From positions 1,736,001 to 1,800,000 of the forward strand of contig CP103037.1 in NCBI GenBank assembly GCA_024752435.1: a DNA stretch of 64,000 nt. Direction: 5' to 3'. The DNA is from Allantophomopsis cytisporea (taxonomy: Eukaryota; Ascomycota; Leotiomycetes; Phacidiales; Phacidiaceae). How positions within the stretch are numbered: position 1 is the first letter of the stretch; each line of letters begins with the position of its first letter. Shown piece after piece: positions 31,655 through 42,747 of this stretch. Made by a program: the position numbers and the translations under genes. The notes below the pieces were generated by a model that worked only from the letters and a program-made list of their open reading frames with translations, was not told the origin of the DNA and searched no databases.

Positions 31655-33231
31655 TGTGATACTTCAATTGAAAGTACGGGATCGCAGCCTTAAGATGGTG
31701 CAGTACGTTATTGGGTATGGAAATGGATGAACAAGTCTAGGTACTCCGGCAAACAAGAATAAAGTATAATGTCCAATGGTCATTAGTATGGCGTAGTGGC
31801 GTGGCGGATGTTAGTACGGAAATCGCACGTGATGACGAGGGCGGAAAGCCCATGAGACTGTATTCTGCGTATACGCCACACGAGCCGCATAAAGAGAACT
31901 AATCGAAATATCCCCCCAAAAAGCGGGTATCTCTGAGAGAAATTTGACGGTTAGCCCGTTATAGCAACGTATCTGCTACGGCAGCCAACAGTTACCCTTA
32001 ATATTTCAAGTCTATGTTTAATCATGTAACGAGCAGTATTGAGGCTCTTAAGGCTTCCGGCATGGGGATATACCTATTGATAGGGTGAGTAGGCCTGCGT
32101 AGGATAGTCTGCTCGTAAGAACCTGAGCATCACCGATAGCTTTAGCGTTGTCTGTATCCATCTATGGTAGCTTGGCATTCCTAAGGAGAGATACATAGGT
32201 AGACTCGTTTTCCCGCCGGCCCAGGCTCACTCCCAATTTTGGTGTCTTTCGTCTCTGAGCCCTCTGTATACAGACTAGTTAGTGAGTGAGTGAGTGATTT
32301 GTCGCTGCTTGTACGTTCCATGGCACCATACGACTTGCAACGCAGCTTGCTTTTATATACGGTATAAGTTGCCCTCATCTGTAAGTGGCAATATCTCCTG
32401 CGTCGAGTCTTAAAGGCAACACATGCAGAGCAGTATCCGAAGATCGAAGGTTGAGCTCGTTCTTTTGTCTAAGGTATCGGCTATTGTGTCTGTGGTGCCC
32501 AAGATGCGTGTCCAAACTAGGTAAGGTACTAGAACGTTGGGAGAAGCCAGTTGAGCAGTAGACATCAGTCCAAACACAATCATCACTTTAAAATCTGCAG
32601 CACAGCTGAAATAAAATTCGGTTTTCGAGAAGATTGATGCTCTCCGTGAGAAATCCCACGAGATGTCTAACATGACATTACCTAGTCTAAACAGACTTTC
32701 TTGTTAGGTGGTCAGTTTACGCTCTTCCCAATCTCTATTTTCAACATATTACGATGACTACTCCATCATAACCTGGACTTGTCATTAGTATCATCTCTCC
32801 GTAAACCTTAGCTCTCCAGCATCTGGTACAAAGTTCTGGCATGGGTGATGAAAGAACAAGACAAATGAAGAAGAGACGAATGCAATATTCTCTGCACACT
32901 TGTTGTACTGCATACGGCGGTAAATAGTCACATCATAAAGCTGAGTAAAATATCACAAGCTCACTGATGAGGAAGCTTCGATTTATAGAAACGTGGGGTT
33001 TATTGAAAGGAGAAAGGTTCTCTCCTAAAGACGTTCTAATATATAGTTTCCACCAAAAATCTCAATCTGAACGTCGTACAATAGAAGAGAAGAATTTTTT
33101 AGTCGAGCAACAAAAGGAGACCACAACCACAACTACTTTTTGTTCCAGAGTCATCGTATCTTCGAAATGCGAGTAATTGGATTCAAGTGCACTTAAGGTA
33201 AGGATGCTGCTGCCAGTGCCCATACATAGAC
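31655..33231. other. Intergenic upstream of LOV gene, no gene seen
   Basis: 1.6 kb AT-rich spacer that should contain the LOV gene promoter. GATA words occur but no clustered pattern stands out. Minus-strand frames at 32378-32181 and 32673-32410 have no family features. Confidence 0.5.
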
Positions 33232-34014
33232 TTAAACGTACTCGACAGTGAGGGTGCTGCTACCAGTGCTAACGGAGGTAACGACACTGCCATCCTGCTC
33301 GAGGTCGATGATAGTTCCGGCAGATGGACCTTCAGTGGTGCCGGAGGAGGTGGTAGCAACAGCGTCGGTAAACTCGACGGTGCCGAAGTCAGCGAGAGCG
33401 ACAAGGGAGCCATCCTCCTCGAAGTCCTCGACGATCCACTCGGCATTCTCAAGGCACAAGGAGCTGGAGCTGCTGATTTCCTTGGTGACAGTTTTTCCAG
33501 TGGTGACATTCTCAATGACGGCCGTACCGGAAGTGCTGCTGGAGGCAGTAACGGTGGTCTTGATCACATCTCCCTCGGAGACGGTGAGATCGAAGTCGTA
33601 GGCGTAGTCTGGGTACCACTCGTACCAAGCATCGTAGCTACCATCGGCGTTGAAGTCAATACCGGTTTGGAGAATGGCAGTCTCGCAGCTGTCGCCATCG
33701 ATACCGACCCAGGCGGAGGCGGAAGCATCGCTAGAACCAGATGCTGATGGGACAGTGAACTCGCCAGTGACGCTCTCCCACTCTTCGCCGGATGGGGGGC
33801 TTTCAATGACCGAACCAGACCAGTTGGAGCTGTACTCGACCTGGGTCTCGTTGCCAGAGGCGTCTGTAACAACTCCGGCTCTGATTCTGTTGTTTGGAGC
33901 AGATGAACGGCTGAGAGCACGACGGGCCTGACGGGCATTGTAGCGGGCCACAGAGGATGGGCGTGCAATAGCGACGGTGGCGAGAAGGCCCAAGACGGCG
34001 GCGGAGTACTTCAT
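33232..34014 (-). CDS. Secreted glutamic peptidase, family G1 (eqolisin)
   Basis: Single exon, 260 residues. A signal peptide is clear (MKYSAAVLGLLATVAIA, cleavage near 17-19), followed by an Arg-rich propeptide to about residue 55. The mature domain starts VEYSSNWSGSVIESPP and shows the G1 signatures: EWESVTGEFTVPS, ASAWVGIDGD, LQTGIDF with the candidate catalytic Gln, AWYEWYPDYAYDF, and LENAEWIVEDFEE with the candidate catalytic Glu. Relatives are aspergillopepsin II and scytalidoglutamic peptidase, acid-active extracellular proteases. Two Cys (in GDSCET and SLCLEN) could pair. A TATA box lies 123 nt upstream of the start. Confidence 0.94.
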   Translation of the reverse strand: MKYSAAVLGLLATVAIARPSSVARYNARQARRALSRSSAPNNRIRAGVVTDASGNETQVEYSSNWSGSVIESPPSGEEWESVTGEFTVPSASGSSDASASAWVGIDGDSCETAILQTGIDFNADGSYDAWYEWYPDYAYDFDLTVSEGDVIKTTVTASSSTSGTAVIENVTTGKTVTKEISSSSSLCLENAEWIVEDFEEDGSLVALADFGTVEFTDAVATTSSGTTEGPSAGTIIDLEQDGSVVTSVSTGSSTLTVEYV

Positions 34015-36751
34015 GATTGCGAATAGAGCGGTGTTAATCGAAGATTGACAAAGATGTTGCTGGCTGGGCTGGAATGACTTGGAACTGAAGAGTGATGATT
34101 GCTGGTGCTGTTACATGAGAGCGGATCTTGGTTGCCTTTATACTTAGCCAGCAGTCAAGACGATGAGGGCATTGTCTTCTTCATTGTATGCCAATAACTA
34201 CGATATTGCTTGATCTTTCGACTTGATCATAGAACAAGCATTCAAGCGTTCAAGAGCTAAAGCCGTTTAGGCAGCTTGCTGTTGTAATGATAACGCTATC
34301 GTCTTTTCTCGAACACCTGAATACGTAATTCCTGGTAACAAATCCCAGCAGCAATATAGAGCCTCATGGATGCCAAAGCGTGCTCGGCACGAACCATATG
34401 TCGACATGGATATGTTCCGCTATCAGCCCCCGGAAGAACAGATGAATAGACGAACACGAAGTCCATGCGTTGAAGCTCTAGTGGATATCAAAGAGGCACG
34501 CAATCGAGTCGCACTTAGTCAAGCCCGAATTTGTCTCACAAGATAACCGTAGAACCTTATTTGGCGTCTTATATCCGTCCAAAAAGAGAAGCTGCTTTGG
34601 GGTTTCCTATATATTGTAATAATAGAAAATACGAGCGTCTAGTCGTCGCGTAATGCTATTCTTGAGTCATGTAGGCTGTACCAAAGTACGAATTATCTGG
34701 AAGTTAATGCGATTTCCTGATCTTCGGTTCGTTGAACTTCGCTAAATCTTATCTAATAACTATGGAAGAGCAAGTTTCAAGGGGCCCCAGCGATGCCGGG
34801 AAGACAAGGAAAAGAGCTTAATATATTTTGTTAACGATGACTGGCGGTAGATAACTGCCATCTGCTACGATACGAGGTAGCATTGCCATTGTGATATCCT
34901 TGCATTATCACGGCACTTGATCTCCTGCCAAAATAATACCTGGTTATCCGTTGTTCCCGTTTCACCCTGTACGACTCATGCTTGAGTTTCTTGCGGCCCT
35001 CGGGTCCTTACACGGCTTCGAGATACATTGATTGTAGGTTCTCTGCCACGTCCATTTGGAGAAGGTGGTAGTACTACGTATGTTTGTGGGGATCATGAAG
35101 CTTGCGAGATACGAATCTGCCAGGGCGCTTGAGTTTGCGATCGTACGTGGTATCATGTTGCGTTCATTCTGCTTAAACGATCTGAAGAATGGAATGATTC
35201 ATTGAGGGAAATGGAAGCGTATGATTTTTTGTCATGATGTTGGGAATGCAGTAGGATTTTGGCTACCGGATGGCTGATGGAGAAGAGGAGTAGGATTCTA
35301 CTCTACCGCTATCTGATACTGATACTCTACATACACTACGTGGGACCTAGCGCGGCGCGCGCCTAACCCGGTAATGTGATGGAAATAAGAAGTTTTCGCT
35401 TTCATACATATGGATGTTCCGGCAAGTAAGATCCGGGACTGACTGTATACGTTGACAAGTTCAAGATCGATGACCTTCGATGCACCAATGTTGTTATGGT
35501 AGAATGAATACGCATGTGTATTCTGCATGAGATCTCTCAAGGAACATGTCTATGGGATTCAGGCACCGGATGCTTCCGCCGCGCCACCGTAAGCCCCCTA
35601 CGTCGAGGTGCAGTGCGGCGCTCGGACTCAAAAGCTCCGAAGTATGGCTCTGGAGAGCAGTGCGGCCCCGAACTATCCAGTATCCCTTGGGCTGTAATCA
35701 TAATAACACATCCTTGCGATTCTTTTGTATAAAATATACATAACTATATTTCGCATTACGCATGTGACTGGGATCACAGCTGTGACTGGAGAAATCAATG
35801 AGCTCAATATACTACTCTTCGAAGAAGCCTCTTAACGCCGAACAACAAGCATCTCTCTTCGATCAGGTACAGCCAGGTTGCGGCAAAAACTACCTATGGT
35901 TGACTGATCTCTCGACCGATCCTAACCTGAATACGGGTAGGAATGTTGATGCGTTTAAGTAACGGTCAACCCCACCGAATGGTTAAGCATTTTATGGTTA
36001 GAGCAGATTTACTAACCCAACTGTATCCATTTTTACTTTTTTTTTTGTTAGGATATGCGTTCATTAACCTAATGTGACCTAATCATTCCATACTCTCGAT
36101 ACAAAAGCCGCTCGCACATGACTGGCGGTGAATATTCTTGAGGTATGAATTTGTGTTGACCTAGGTATGATCTTACAGCAACACGATCCAGCCATTTTGG
36201 TTCCCTAGCTCGGAGGTACTATTATGCAAGATTATAAGACTAGAATTGCGGACTCCCAAAAAAGACCTCCTCAAGATTCCGAGAATTCACAGATTCTAGC
36301 AGCTATGTAATACTTTTTGAGGTTTGTCTCGATTATGTGGGTGCAACTGGACCTCTTCTTGAACCTGATGATACTCCAACGTAGCACTAACGCTGGAACA
36401 TTGTGGAAAGTTGACTGCCTTCTCAAAACTAGTGAAGATCTTCATTGAAACGATGCCCCTTAAAGATACATTGGATCTGGGACATACGCTTTTTTTTCAG
36501 CATACTGGTCACCTCAAAAATGCATACTTCGCAGATATGTGCCTCGACATCGGAGTGTGTAAGGTGGATATAGGCTTGCAGTTAGGCTTATCCCGATCTG
36601 TAATCACATCTTAATTTAACGACAGTCTATCTACACATGTAGCCCAACCTATGATCCATTGTTCCTACACAAATCGATCACAAGAAACAGTGATGTAGCT
36701 AATGATCTGACTGAGCGAGCCAAGTATCAGCCTACCTGGTGCTGACCTGAG
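34015..36751. other. AT-rich gene desert
   Basis: 2.7 kb without a supported gene on either strand. Short open stretches exist (for example 35850-35960 plus) but no family is recognisable. Nearby relics suggest this whole stretch is decaying. Confidence 0.5.
34137..34142 (-). promoter_or_regulatory. TATA box of the G1 peptidase gene
   Basis: TATAAA on the minus strand, 123 nt before the ATG at 34014, in a position expected for a strongly regulated fungal gene. Confidence 0.6.
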
Positions 36752-37215
36752 TCAAAGACTCCATAGTATCAAGTCACGGACAAGATCTTCTATCTCAAAA
36801 GCCGCACCCAAGCTGGGGTCTTTCGCGAACTCTTGAATAGTCCCTCAACCTTCTTGGACGGATGTCTCTCGAGAGTCTGCTCATTCTCACCAAGCTGCTT
36901 GATAGCATCGAGCCACTCATGTTAGCGAACTTCCGTTAAAGACCTGTTCTTGGTAGCGTGGCAAGCATTGACGAAAGTCATCAATTCTTCAAAGAAGCAT
37001 GAGTGTACCGGTCATACTGACCCCGTAGTTGCGAGTAACGCACTTGAGAGCGCATCTCGGACATGTATTTGCAGTAGCCGTAGCTTATGGGTATGGGACT
37101 ATTGTACCTTGGAAAATCTACACAGAGATTGGCATACACAGATCGGATTTAGGAACGTGATGGAGACTTGGCAGTGTCTTTCGGATAGTTCGATTTCAGT
37201 TGTAGCATATGTGAA
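36752..37215 (-). pseudogene. Unidentified gene relic with stops and a frameshift
   Basis: One minus-strand frame from about 37215 to 36843 reads as protein-like sequence (TTEIELSERHCQVSITFLNP, SSALLATTGSV, ELMTFVNACHATKNRSLTEVR, EWLDAIKQLGENEQTLERHP). It is broken by TAG at 37101-37099, TGA at 37014-37012 and TAA at 36924-36922. Near 36834-36842 the frame shifts and continues QEFAKDPSLGAAFEIEDLVRDL to a stop at 36754-36752. The stretches between breaks have normal amino-acid composition. I do not recognise the family. Confidence 0.55.
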
Positions 37216-37554
37216 AGATGATTATGGTACAACGTAGAGACAGGCTCGTTGACTTCGATGTATATATATATGATAACTTATCAAGATTCAACAAATCAGT
37301 TGTCCAAGAATGAAATCAGTTGCTGAGGAGTAGAATCTTGGGCAAATGCTCGCCAATTCTGTATATTGTCTCCTTTATCTACGAGAAAGGCTATTGTAGA
37401 TCTTCGAGACCACTTTACGCATTTACTTTCCCCTTTCTTTATCAAGCCTCACGCCGCCTGCCCCGAATCGCTTTATCTGATCACGCTCAATTTACAAAGA
37501 AATACCATAGAACCTATCATTTGTACAACCTTTATAGACAGCTAAATTTAGACC
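37216..37554. other. Spacer between two gene relics
   Basis: No gene recognised. Plus-strand frames here are shadows of the minus-strand GNAT relic or random. Confidence 0.4.
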
Positions 37555-38146
37555 CTACCGAACACAGTTCCTTGATAGTTGCAGCATATACCGGAACATA
37601 TATCTCTCCCAACCTCGGTTTCCTCCCTTCCCGCCTAGAGCCCACTCATAAAGATCATAGTCGCTCTTGCCAACCTCTTGAAAACCAGCCCTTTTGTACA
37701 AAGTGTGACTCGCAGGCGAGGCATGTATCCAACAGGGAACGCCTTCAGCATTGGCTTTGTCAACGGCTCACTGAACCAATCTAGATCCAATACCTCGATG
37801 TTGACAATTTAGGCCCGTCGCTAGAGCCTGAAGAACAGGATGTTTCCTCCCTTTCATGTACTCGTCTTCCCATCGGACCTGATCTTTGTGCATCAATCCT
37901 TCAAGGACTCTGGCAGGCTCCTTTTTTAGTAATTAGTACACGACCGGAGCTGTCCCATCGGCTTTCAGTTGCACCTCAGATATCAGCGATGAATCGCCAC
38001 CATCGAGATTGTCACTGTCTACGCCCTTCAGCACCAAACATGCCCAGCCTACTACTTCTTCGTTGGTATCTATTGCTCGAATAAGTTGAGCCATCGGGTC
38101 TGAAATCCAGGATTGAACTGACTTCTGAATTAGACTCTGATTGGCT
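37555..38146 (-). pseudogene. GNAT-family N-acetyltransferase pseudogene
   Basis: A single minus-strand frame from about 38146 to the TAG at 37555 encodes most of a fungal GNAT domain: DTNEEVVGWACLVLKG, LEGLMHKDQVRWED, LNCQHRGIGSRLVQ with the Q/R-x-x-G-x-G/A acetyl-CoA loop, ANAEGVPCWIHASPASHTLY and KRAGFQEVGKSDYDLYEW. It is broken by TAA at 37935-37933 and TGA at 37770-37768, the latter directly after the acetyl-CoA loop. No intron removes either stop. A further TAA bounds the frame upstream, so the 5' end is lost. The locus cannot make an intact enzyme unless the stops are sequence errors. Confidence 0.8.
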
Positions 38147-38751
38147 TATTCATCGCGATTGAGAATCATTAAATTTGAGAACTGATCGGGTTTAAATGCT
38201 GCTGTATGCATCTTGACAAAGCTAGACACATCGTCGTTCGTAACTGGCCAGAGAGTAACCCAACTTTGTTGGTCTTGTGCTCCAGGTCACTCATTTTGCC
38301 AACTTTGGAAAAGGCGAAGAAATACGAAAGAGAAGGAGGAGAAAGAGATGGAAAGACATAGAGGTACAAGTACAGGACGAGATGCTTCCATCTGCCTAAT
38401 GATCATTTTGTTGCAAAGATGTATGAGCTAACTGCATTGAATAAGACGGTTTCTCTGGTGCGTCACTGTGTGTGCGCTTACTCCAGGGGTAAGACGATGA
38501 GGCCTTACGATTTGTAGGTTGGAAGAACCAGGGGGTTCATCCCGGTTTTGATAAGATTGTTTCACCCTGTTAATTCGATCCAGTAAGTGTATACAGCATC
38601 CACGACAAATGAAGAACGTATGAAAATATAAACAGCCTTTTGATATTCAGATATACGGCCCATAGACCTTACACAGCTTACATATATGATATTTCCAGAT
38701 ACCATTTTTAATCCGAACCATTTTCATAACATCTACTTTCGCAATGTTGAG
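38147..38751. other. Spacer between GNAT relic and UstYa-like relic
   Basis: No gene recognised on either strand. A Glu/Lys-rich plus-strand frame at 38213-38431 is low complexity. Confidence 0.4.
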
Positions 38752-39580
38752 TCATATATCAAGGATAATTGGCCATATCGTCATATCCAACGTGGCCTTG
38801 GAGATGCTGTTCGTGTATCCTTCCTTGGGCCCACGCCTCATAATCCGGTCCCTAATTTCCCAGTTGGTGATATTACCATAGTCTAATATATACTGATGAT
38901 CGCCCCACCCCAATAGATTATGATCGATCAGCTTCGTGAGATTGAAATCAGTCACGATCGGACGATCTGCACCCCACTGCTCGATAGCATCCCAGTCGCG
39001 ACAAGTATGAGCAACTGTGGAGATGCCATGTGCCTTTCCATCACGTGGATCTCGTGCCCATACAAAAGGAGAGATATCGGCAGCGTACATCAACGCTTGA
39101 CGAATCAGGTCAACACAGTGATCTAAATGGCCGCTTGAAGTTTCATGAAGCAGCTTCTCCTTATCCTCGTTCATGGTGTGATTCCAAATTGTGTAGCGAG
39201 TAGTAGTCTATCGTACCATATCTATTGTTAGCAAAAATGTAAGAATACCAAACTGGATCACCTCAGGACAAAGATGTTGTCTGATTTGGTGAGATTCGAG
39301 CCGGCTCACAGAGCAATGAAGTTCATGGAATACCGCAAACGATACGATATGTTGTTCAGGATAATCAGAAATCGGCATAGTCTTGTCTTGTTTGGCATCG
39401 GTGGAGCTTCATCGTAAGTAACGCGGGTTCAGCCATGTATGAATAATTTTGTCCAAGCCTCGTTATTCTTTTCTGAGGAAGGCCCTTGGTAAATGGTCTT
39501 TCCATAGTCGAGACCACTAGTAAATGTCTTGGAAACGTATCTGACAACACCCGGCGCGGGGACATCAGAAGAAGCAAGTC
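38752..39580 (-). pseudogene. UstYa/DUF3328-family gene, damaged in its 5' half
   Basis: The 3' part is well preserved: exon to 39262 carrying EQHIVSFAVFHELHC (first HxxHC motif, 39327-39313), intron 39208-39261 with a GCTAAC branch site, then an exon 39207-38752 with SSGHLDHCVDLIRQALM (second HxxHC) and STVAHTCRDWDAIEQW. Upstream the family segments VRYVSKTF, YGKTIYQGPSSEKNNEAWTKLF and VTYDEAPP can be read, but an in-frame TGA lies at 39431-39429 and the frame shifts at about 39379-39390. No start or membrane-anchor exon was found. UstYa-type proteins are oxidative enzymes of ribosomal-peptide and related mycotoxin clusters. A 5'-truncated product from the internal ATG at 39378 is possible. 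Confidence 0.75.
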
Positions 39581-39755
39581 GAGTTAGTCAGATACAACTC
39601 AGATTTGAATACTCAAGTTAATAAAAATAATCAAGAGGGACGTGTACCGCTTTCCAGAAGCAACCGCTGATTTGGATATACGTCTAATTGCTATAGCGAG
39701 GCAATATAGTCTATAATCTCTTATAGACAGTATTTGATTGATAATACATAAACTT

Positions 39756-40343
39756 TTAGTCCAACAAGATGTCAAGTAAACGATCAGTCTTATCTAAATC
39801 CAGTTCTTCTTGCTCAAGAAAGGCCTGCACCCTCTTTCTCAGCGCTCTTTTCCTCCTTGCAGCAGGCGGGTCAGCTTCTATCATACTGACTATTGTACGC
39901 ACGAGTTCTATACCCGGATCGTTGATGTTTGCGAGCCCTTGAATTAATAGAGCATGTGTTGGAGGAAGGCGGTCGTCATCGTCATCTAGCAACTCTTGTA
40001 GGTCGCTAATAACAAGTTCGTCGATAGACAATCCAGTGTCGTCAACAATGCCATCAGGGCCAATCTGACCATCAAAAGCGTAGCGCTCTCTAATAGCTTG
40101 TCCAAGGAAGCCTGCGTCTAAGGCCTCGAAGTAGCGCTGCACTGCAGCTTTGTCTCTTGCGCATTGAACGAGACTAGCGTTCCAATCCCAGTTTGTAACC
40201 TCGAGGAAGGATACATCTTCGTCGCTTGTAATAATCATAGCTACGTTCGCGATGTCTTGCTTTGGGGATGTGGCTGAGTTTTCAAGAAGGTCAACGAGAC
40301 TAATTAAACTGGATACCGACGTAAATTCGACCAACCTCTCTAG
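39756..40343 (-). CDS. Unrecognised acidic protein, probably a terminal exon
   Basis: Open frame of 196 codons bounded upstream by a possible splice acceptor (ACTTAG before 40343). The first ATG in frame is near residue 36 (MIITSDEDV). The sequence is helical and acidic, with a run of five Asp (ELLDDDDDRLPP) and a basic stretch (ARRKRALRKRVQ) before the end LDKTDRLLDILLD. Composition is protein-like and better than the random frames around it. An upstream ATG frame (MKRPKSLTF, about 40413) could supply a first exon but I found no convincing donor. No family recognised. Confidence 0.4.
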   Translation of the reverse strand, partial: LERLVEFTSVSSLISLVDLLENSATSPKQDIANVAMIITSDEDVSFLEVTNWDWNASLVQCARDKAAVQRYFEALDAGFLGQAIRERYAFDGQIGPDGIVDDTGLSIDELVISDLQELLDDDDDRLPPTHALLIQGLANINDPGIELVRTIVSMIEADPPAARRKRALRKRVQAFLEQEELDLDKTDRLLDILLD

Positions 40344-40784
40344 CTAAGTAATAACAATGTTGCCGCTATAGTAAAGGTAAGTTTAAAAGTTAACGACTTT
40401 GGTCTCTTCATTCAAAAAGCCCTTTATAAGTCTTCGCTACACGCTATCATAGTCGTCGTTATAAGCTATAATAGCTGCCGTTACATGGTTTGATATTTAG
40501 TCGTGGTCCCGCGGTTAAATAACGGGTAGACTACGGGTAACTATTACTAAGATAGGCACTAATAGTAAGTGGGCTTTAACGTTTTATTTAGCTGGAGGAG
40601 CGGGTAATGGGATCATTTTTATTAAAAAAACATTACTTGCAAAGGGAGTAGGTTGAATATAGCAGTGAATATAGAACGTTAGGTTGATCCTCACTGACAT
40701 AATCAAATTCTCTTTTCAACTAACATTTGCCCTTTGCTATTGATTGACAAAACGATGCTTCTTATTTCTCTTTAACCCAATCGA
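40344..40784. other. AT-rich spacer, no gene seen
   Basis: 441 bp rich in TTAAC/GTTA words, including several ACGGGTA repeats near 40520-40540. It lies between the 39756 frame and the UPF0261 gene stop. Confidence 0.45.
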
Positions 40785-42086
40785 TTACTGCTTCATCTGC
40801 TGTTTTCCACTCTCATTTCCTATCATTTCTACAAATGCGTCTGCAACTTCCTTCGCAAAGCTGATATCATTGATCGATCCTGAACTATAATGAATCCTGA
40901 TTTTTGTAGGCCGCAATTCATCTTCAATAGCATCAAACAAAGCTTTATCAGCCTCGTGATCGTGGAAAAGTCCACCGGGAACAGACATTGTCGAGATACC
41001 CTCTAGTGGAAGATACACAGCTGTTTTAGATTGGTCCGTGACATTTTTCCGCAAGGTCATTCCAATATGCTGTCCAACACGTGCCATCTCGTCCTTTGTT
41101 GTACGCATAAGTGTGACAGCTGGATTATGTACAAAAAGATTCCGGTTGGCAAATTCGTTGGGAACACTGGCACGTGGTCCGAAATTCACCATGTCGCAGG
41201 CGCCTACACTGACGATATGCGGAATTGATACACGGCCAGCTGCCTTCAGTCTTTCTGGACCAGCACTGAGGATTCCACCGCACAGCTCGTCCACTATTTC
41301 CGTCGTCGTGATATCGATAACACCGTCTAGGTGTCCCTCTTGAATCAACCGTTCCATAGCGCGGCCGCCTGAGCCTGTTGCGTGGAAGACATATATCTCG
41401 TAGTCATACTTACTGTCCAGATATTCACGAATAGCATCCACAGCTGGTGTCGTTACCCCAAACATAGAGATGCCGATTCTTTTCGGAGTTATTGATGGGA
41501 TATTGGATTGAGCAGTAGAAGAAGCGAGGAAAGCCCTTGCCATGCCGACAATTGCGCCTGCGGCATTAGAGAAGACGCTCTTCAAAATGGAATTGATTCC
41601 AGCAATATCAACCACGCTATACATCATCATGATATCAGTCTCCTCTACGAAGTGCTGCACATCTCCGCTAGCCATGGTCGAAATGATAAGCTTGGGGAAG
41701 CCAATTCGAAATGCAGAGCGCATAACGGCTGATGTTAGGGCTGTTCCACTTGAGCCCCCTACCGATATTGCGGCGTGGATAGAGAACGATGACATTCGGT
41801 CCCGCAGAAAGTCTACGGCATGTTTTATCATGTGTTTGACATACTGGCCGCGATCTAGAGTCGATACATCGATGGTTTCTGCTTGGGGGGACTCAGATGA
41901 GTGATATGCTAGAAGTTGGGCTTGGGTGACATCGATCGATTCGTGTTCTGAGGCTGATCTCCCGACGTCAATAAGTAGAAGGTTGCATGAGCCCTCGTCC
42001 AATATCAGTCGCCGTAGGAACAAGATCTCCTCGAGTTTTGAATCGCAAGTTCCTAGTAGCACCACAGTTGGCTTCATAGAAACCAT
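40785..42086 (-). CDS. Tm-1-like ATP-binding protein (UPF0261)
   Basis: Single exon, 433 residues, starting MVSMKPTVVLLGTCDSKLEE. The whole protein is the UPF0261 fold: LLIDVGRSA, AAISVGGSSGTALTSAVMR (candidate nucleotide-binding loop), PKLIISTMASGDVQHFV, VVDIAGINSI, VFHATGSGGRAMERLI, DITTTEIVDELCGG and VGACDMVNFGP. Plant Tm-1 carries this domain at its N-terminus; in tomato that half binds tobamovirus replication proteins and inhibits them. The native role in fungi and bacteria is unknown and presumably metabolic. It is divergent from the gene at 42748, which encodes the other half of the Tm-1 architecture. Confidence 0.92.
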   Translation of the reverse strand: MVSMKPTVVLLGTCDSKLEEILFLRRLILDEGSCNLLLIDVGRSASEHESIDVTQAQLLAYHSSESPQAETIDVSTLDRGQYVKHMIKHAVDFLRDRMSSFSIHAAISVGGSSGTALTSAVMRSAFRIGFPKLIISTMASGDVQHFVEETDIMMMYSVVDIAGINSILKSVFSNAAGAIVGMARAFLASSTAQSNIPSITPKRIGISMFGVTTPAVDAIREYLDSKYDYEIYVFHATGSGGRAMERLIQEGHLDGVIDITTTEIVDELCGGILSAGPERLKAAGRVSIPHIVSVGACDMVNFGPRASVPNEFANRNLFVHNPAVTLMRTTKDEMARVGQHIGMTLRKNVTDQSKTAVYLPLEGISTMSVPGGLFHDHEADKALFDAIEDELRPTKIRIHYSSGSINDISFAKEVADAFVEMIGNESGKQQMKQ

Positions 42087-42747
42087 TGTGTATGATTCTC
42101 GTGAGTTATATGAAGACAGACGAAGTGCTTAAAGGTAAACGGTATAATGGACAAGTGTGGTAATTTGAAGAAACTTGAGGCTTCAGCAGGATATGCCTGT
42201 ATAATTGCTGAATAGCAACAAACAGCTTCAAGTCTGAGTCCAACGAGTCTCTACGACTAAGCAACGAACTTACTCTGCGGAAAGATAAAATCCGTCCATG
42301 TATGATGACTTGTGTTTGTTGAAACTAATGTAACATGACATATCCCACGGCATGTTATGCTCCGCGAACTTGGCTTATGTGCACGTGTTTGTATAGCCTA
42401 TTGAAGAATGGTTTGTTTTAGGAAAAACGCTTGTCACAAATTATTTGGCAGAATATCCCTCAGATATGACACTAATAGATTAACTATATGATTTAGCATC
42501 GTTTGTGTTATGATCTACGTTCTTGAAAACATAGATCATGAGAAACTTTGAGGGTTAGGGGGAGCGGCTAATCATATTCCGTTCGGCCTGGAGCAATTAC
42601 GACGTACCCGCATCCGCGATTTACGATCTCACGTCGCATTAGCATAAGAGACAGACATAAAATTGCTGTCATTGCAATATCTTAACTGAAGATATCATTC
42701 GCGGAAAGATAAGAAAACCAAAACTTCATATTAAATCTCCTGTCATT
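42087..42747. promoter_or_regulatory. Shared divergent promoter of the UPF0261 / TIM-barrel pair
   Basis: 661 bp between the two ATGs. Around 42560-42640 lies a GC-richer patch with TTCCG and TCGCG words (CATATTCCG, CATCCGCGA), candidate half-sites for a Zn2Cys6 regulator. The two Zn2Cys6 genes downstream make local control plausible, but this is inference. Confidence 0.5.

Noticed and set aside
33564..33968. Second minus-strand frame of 134 codons in the G1 peptidase
   Set aside because: Out-of-frame shadow; the in-frame product has signal peptide and catalytic blocks.
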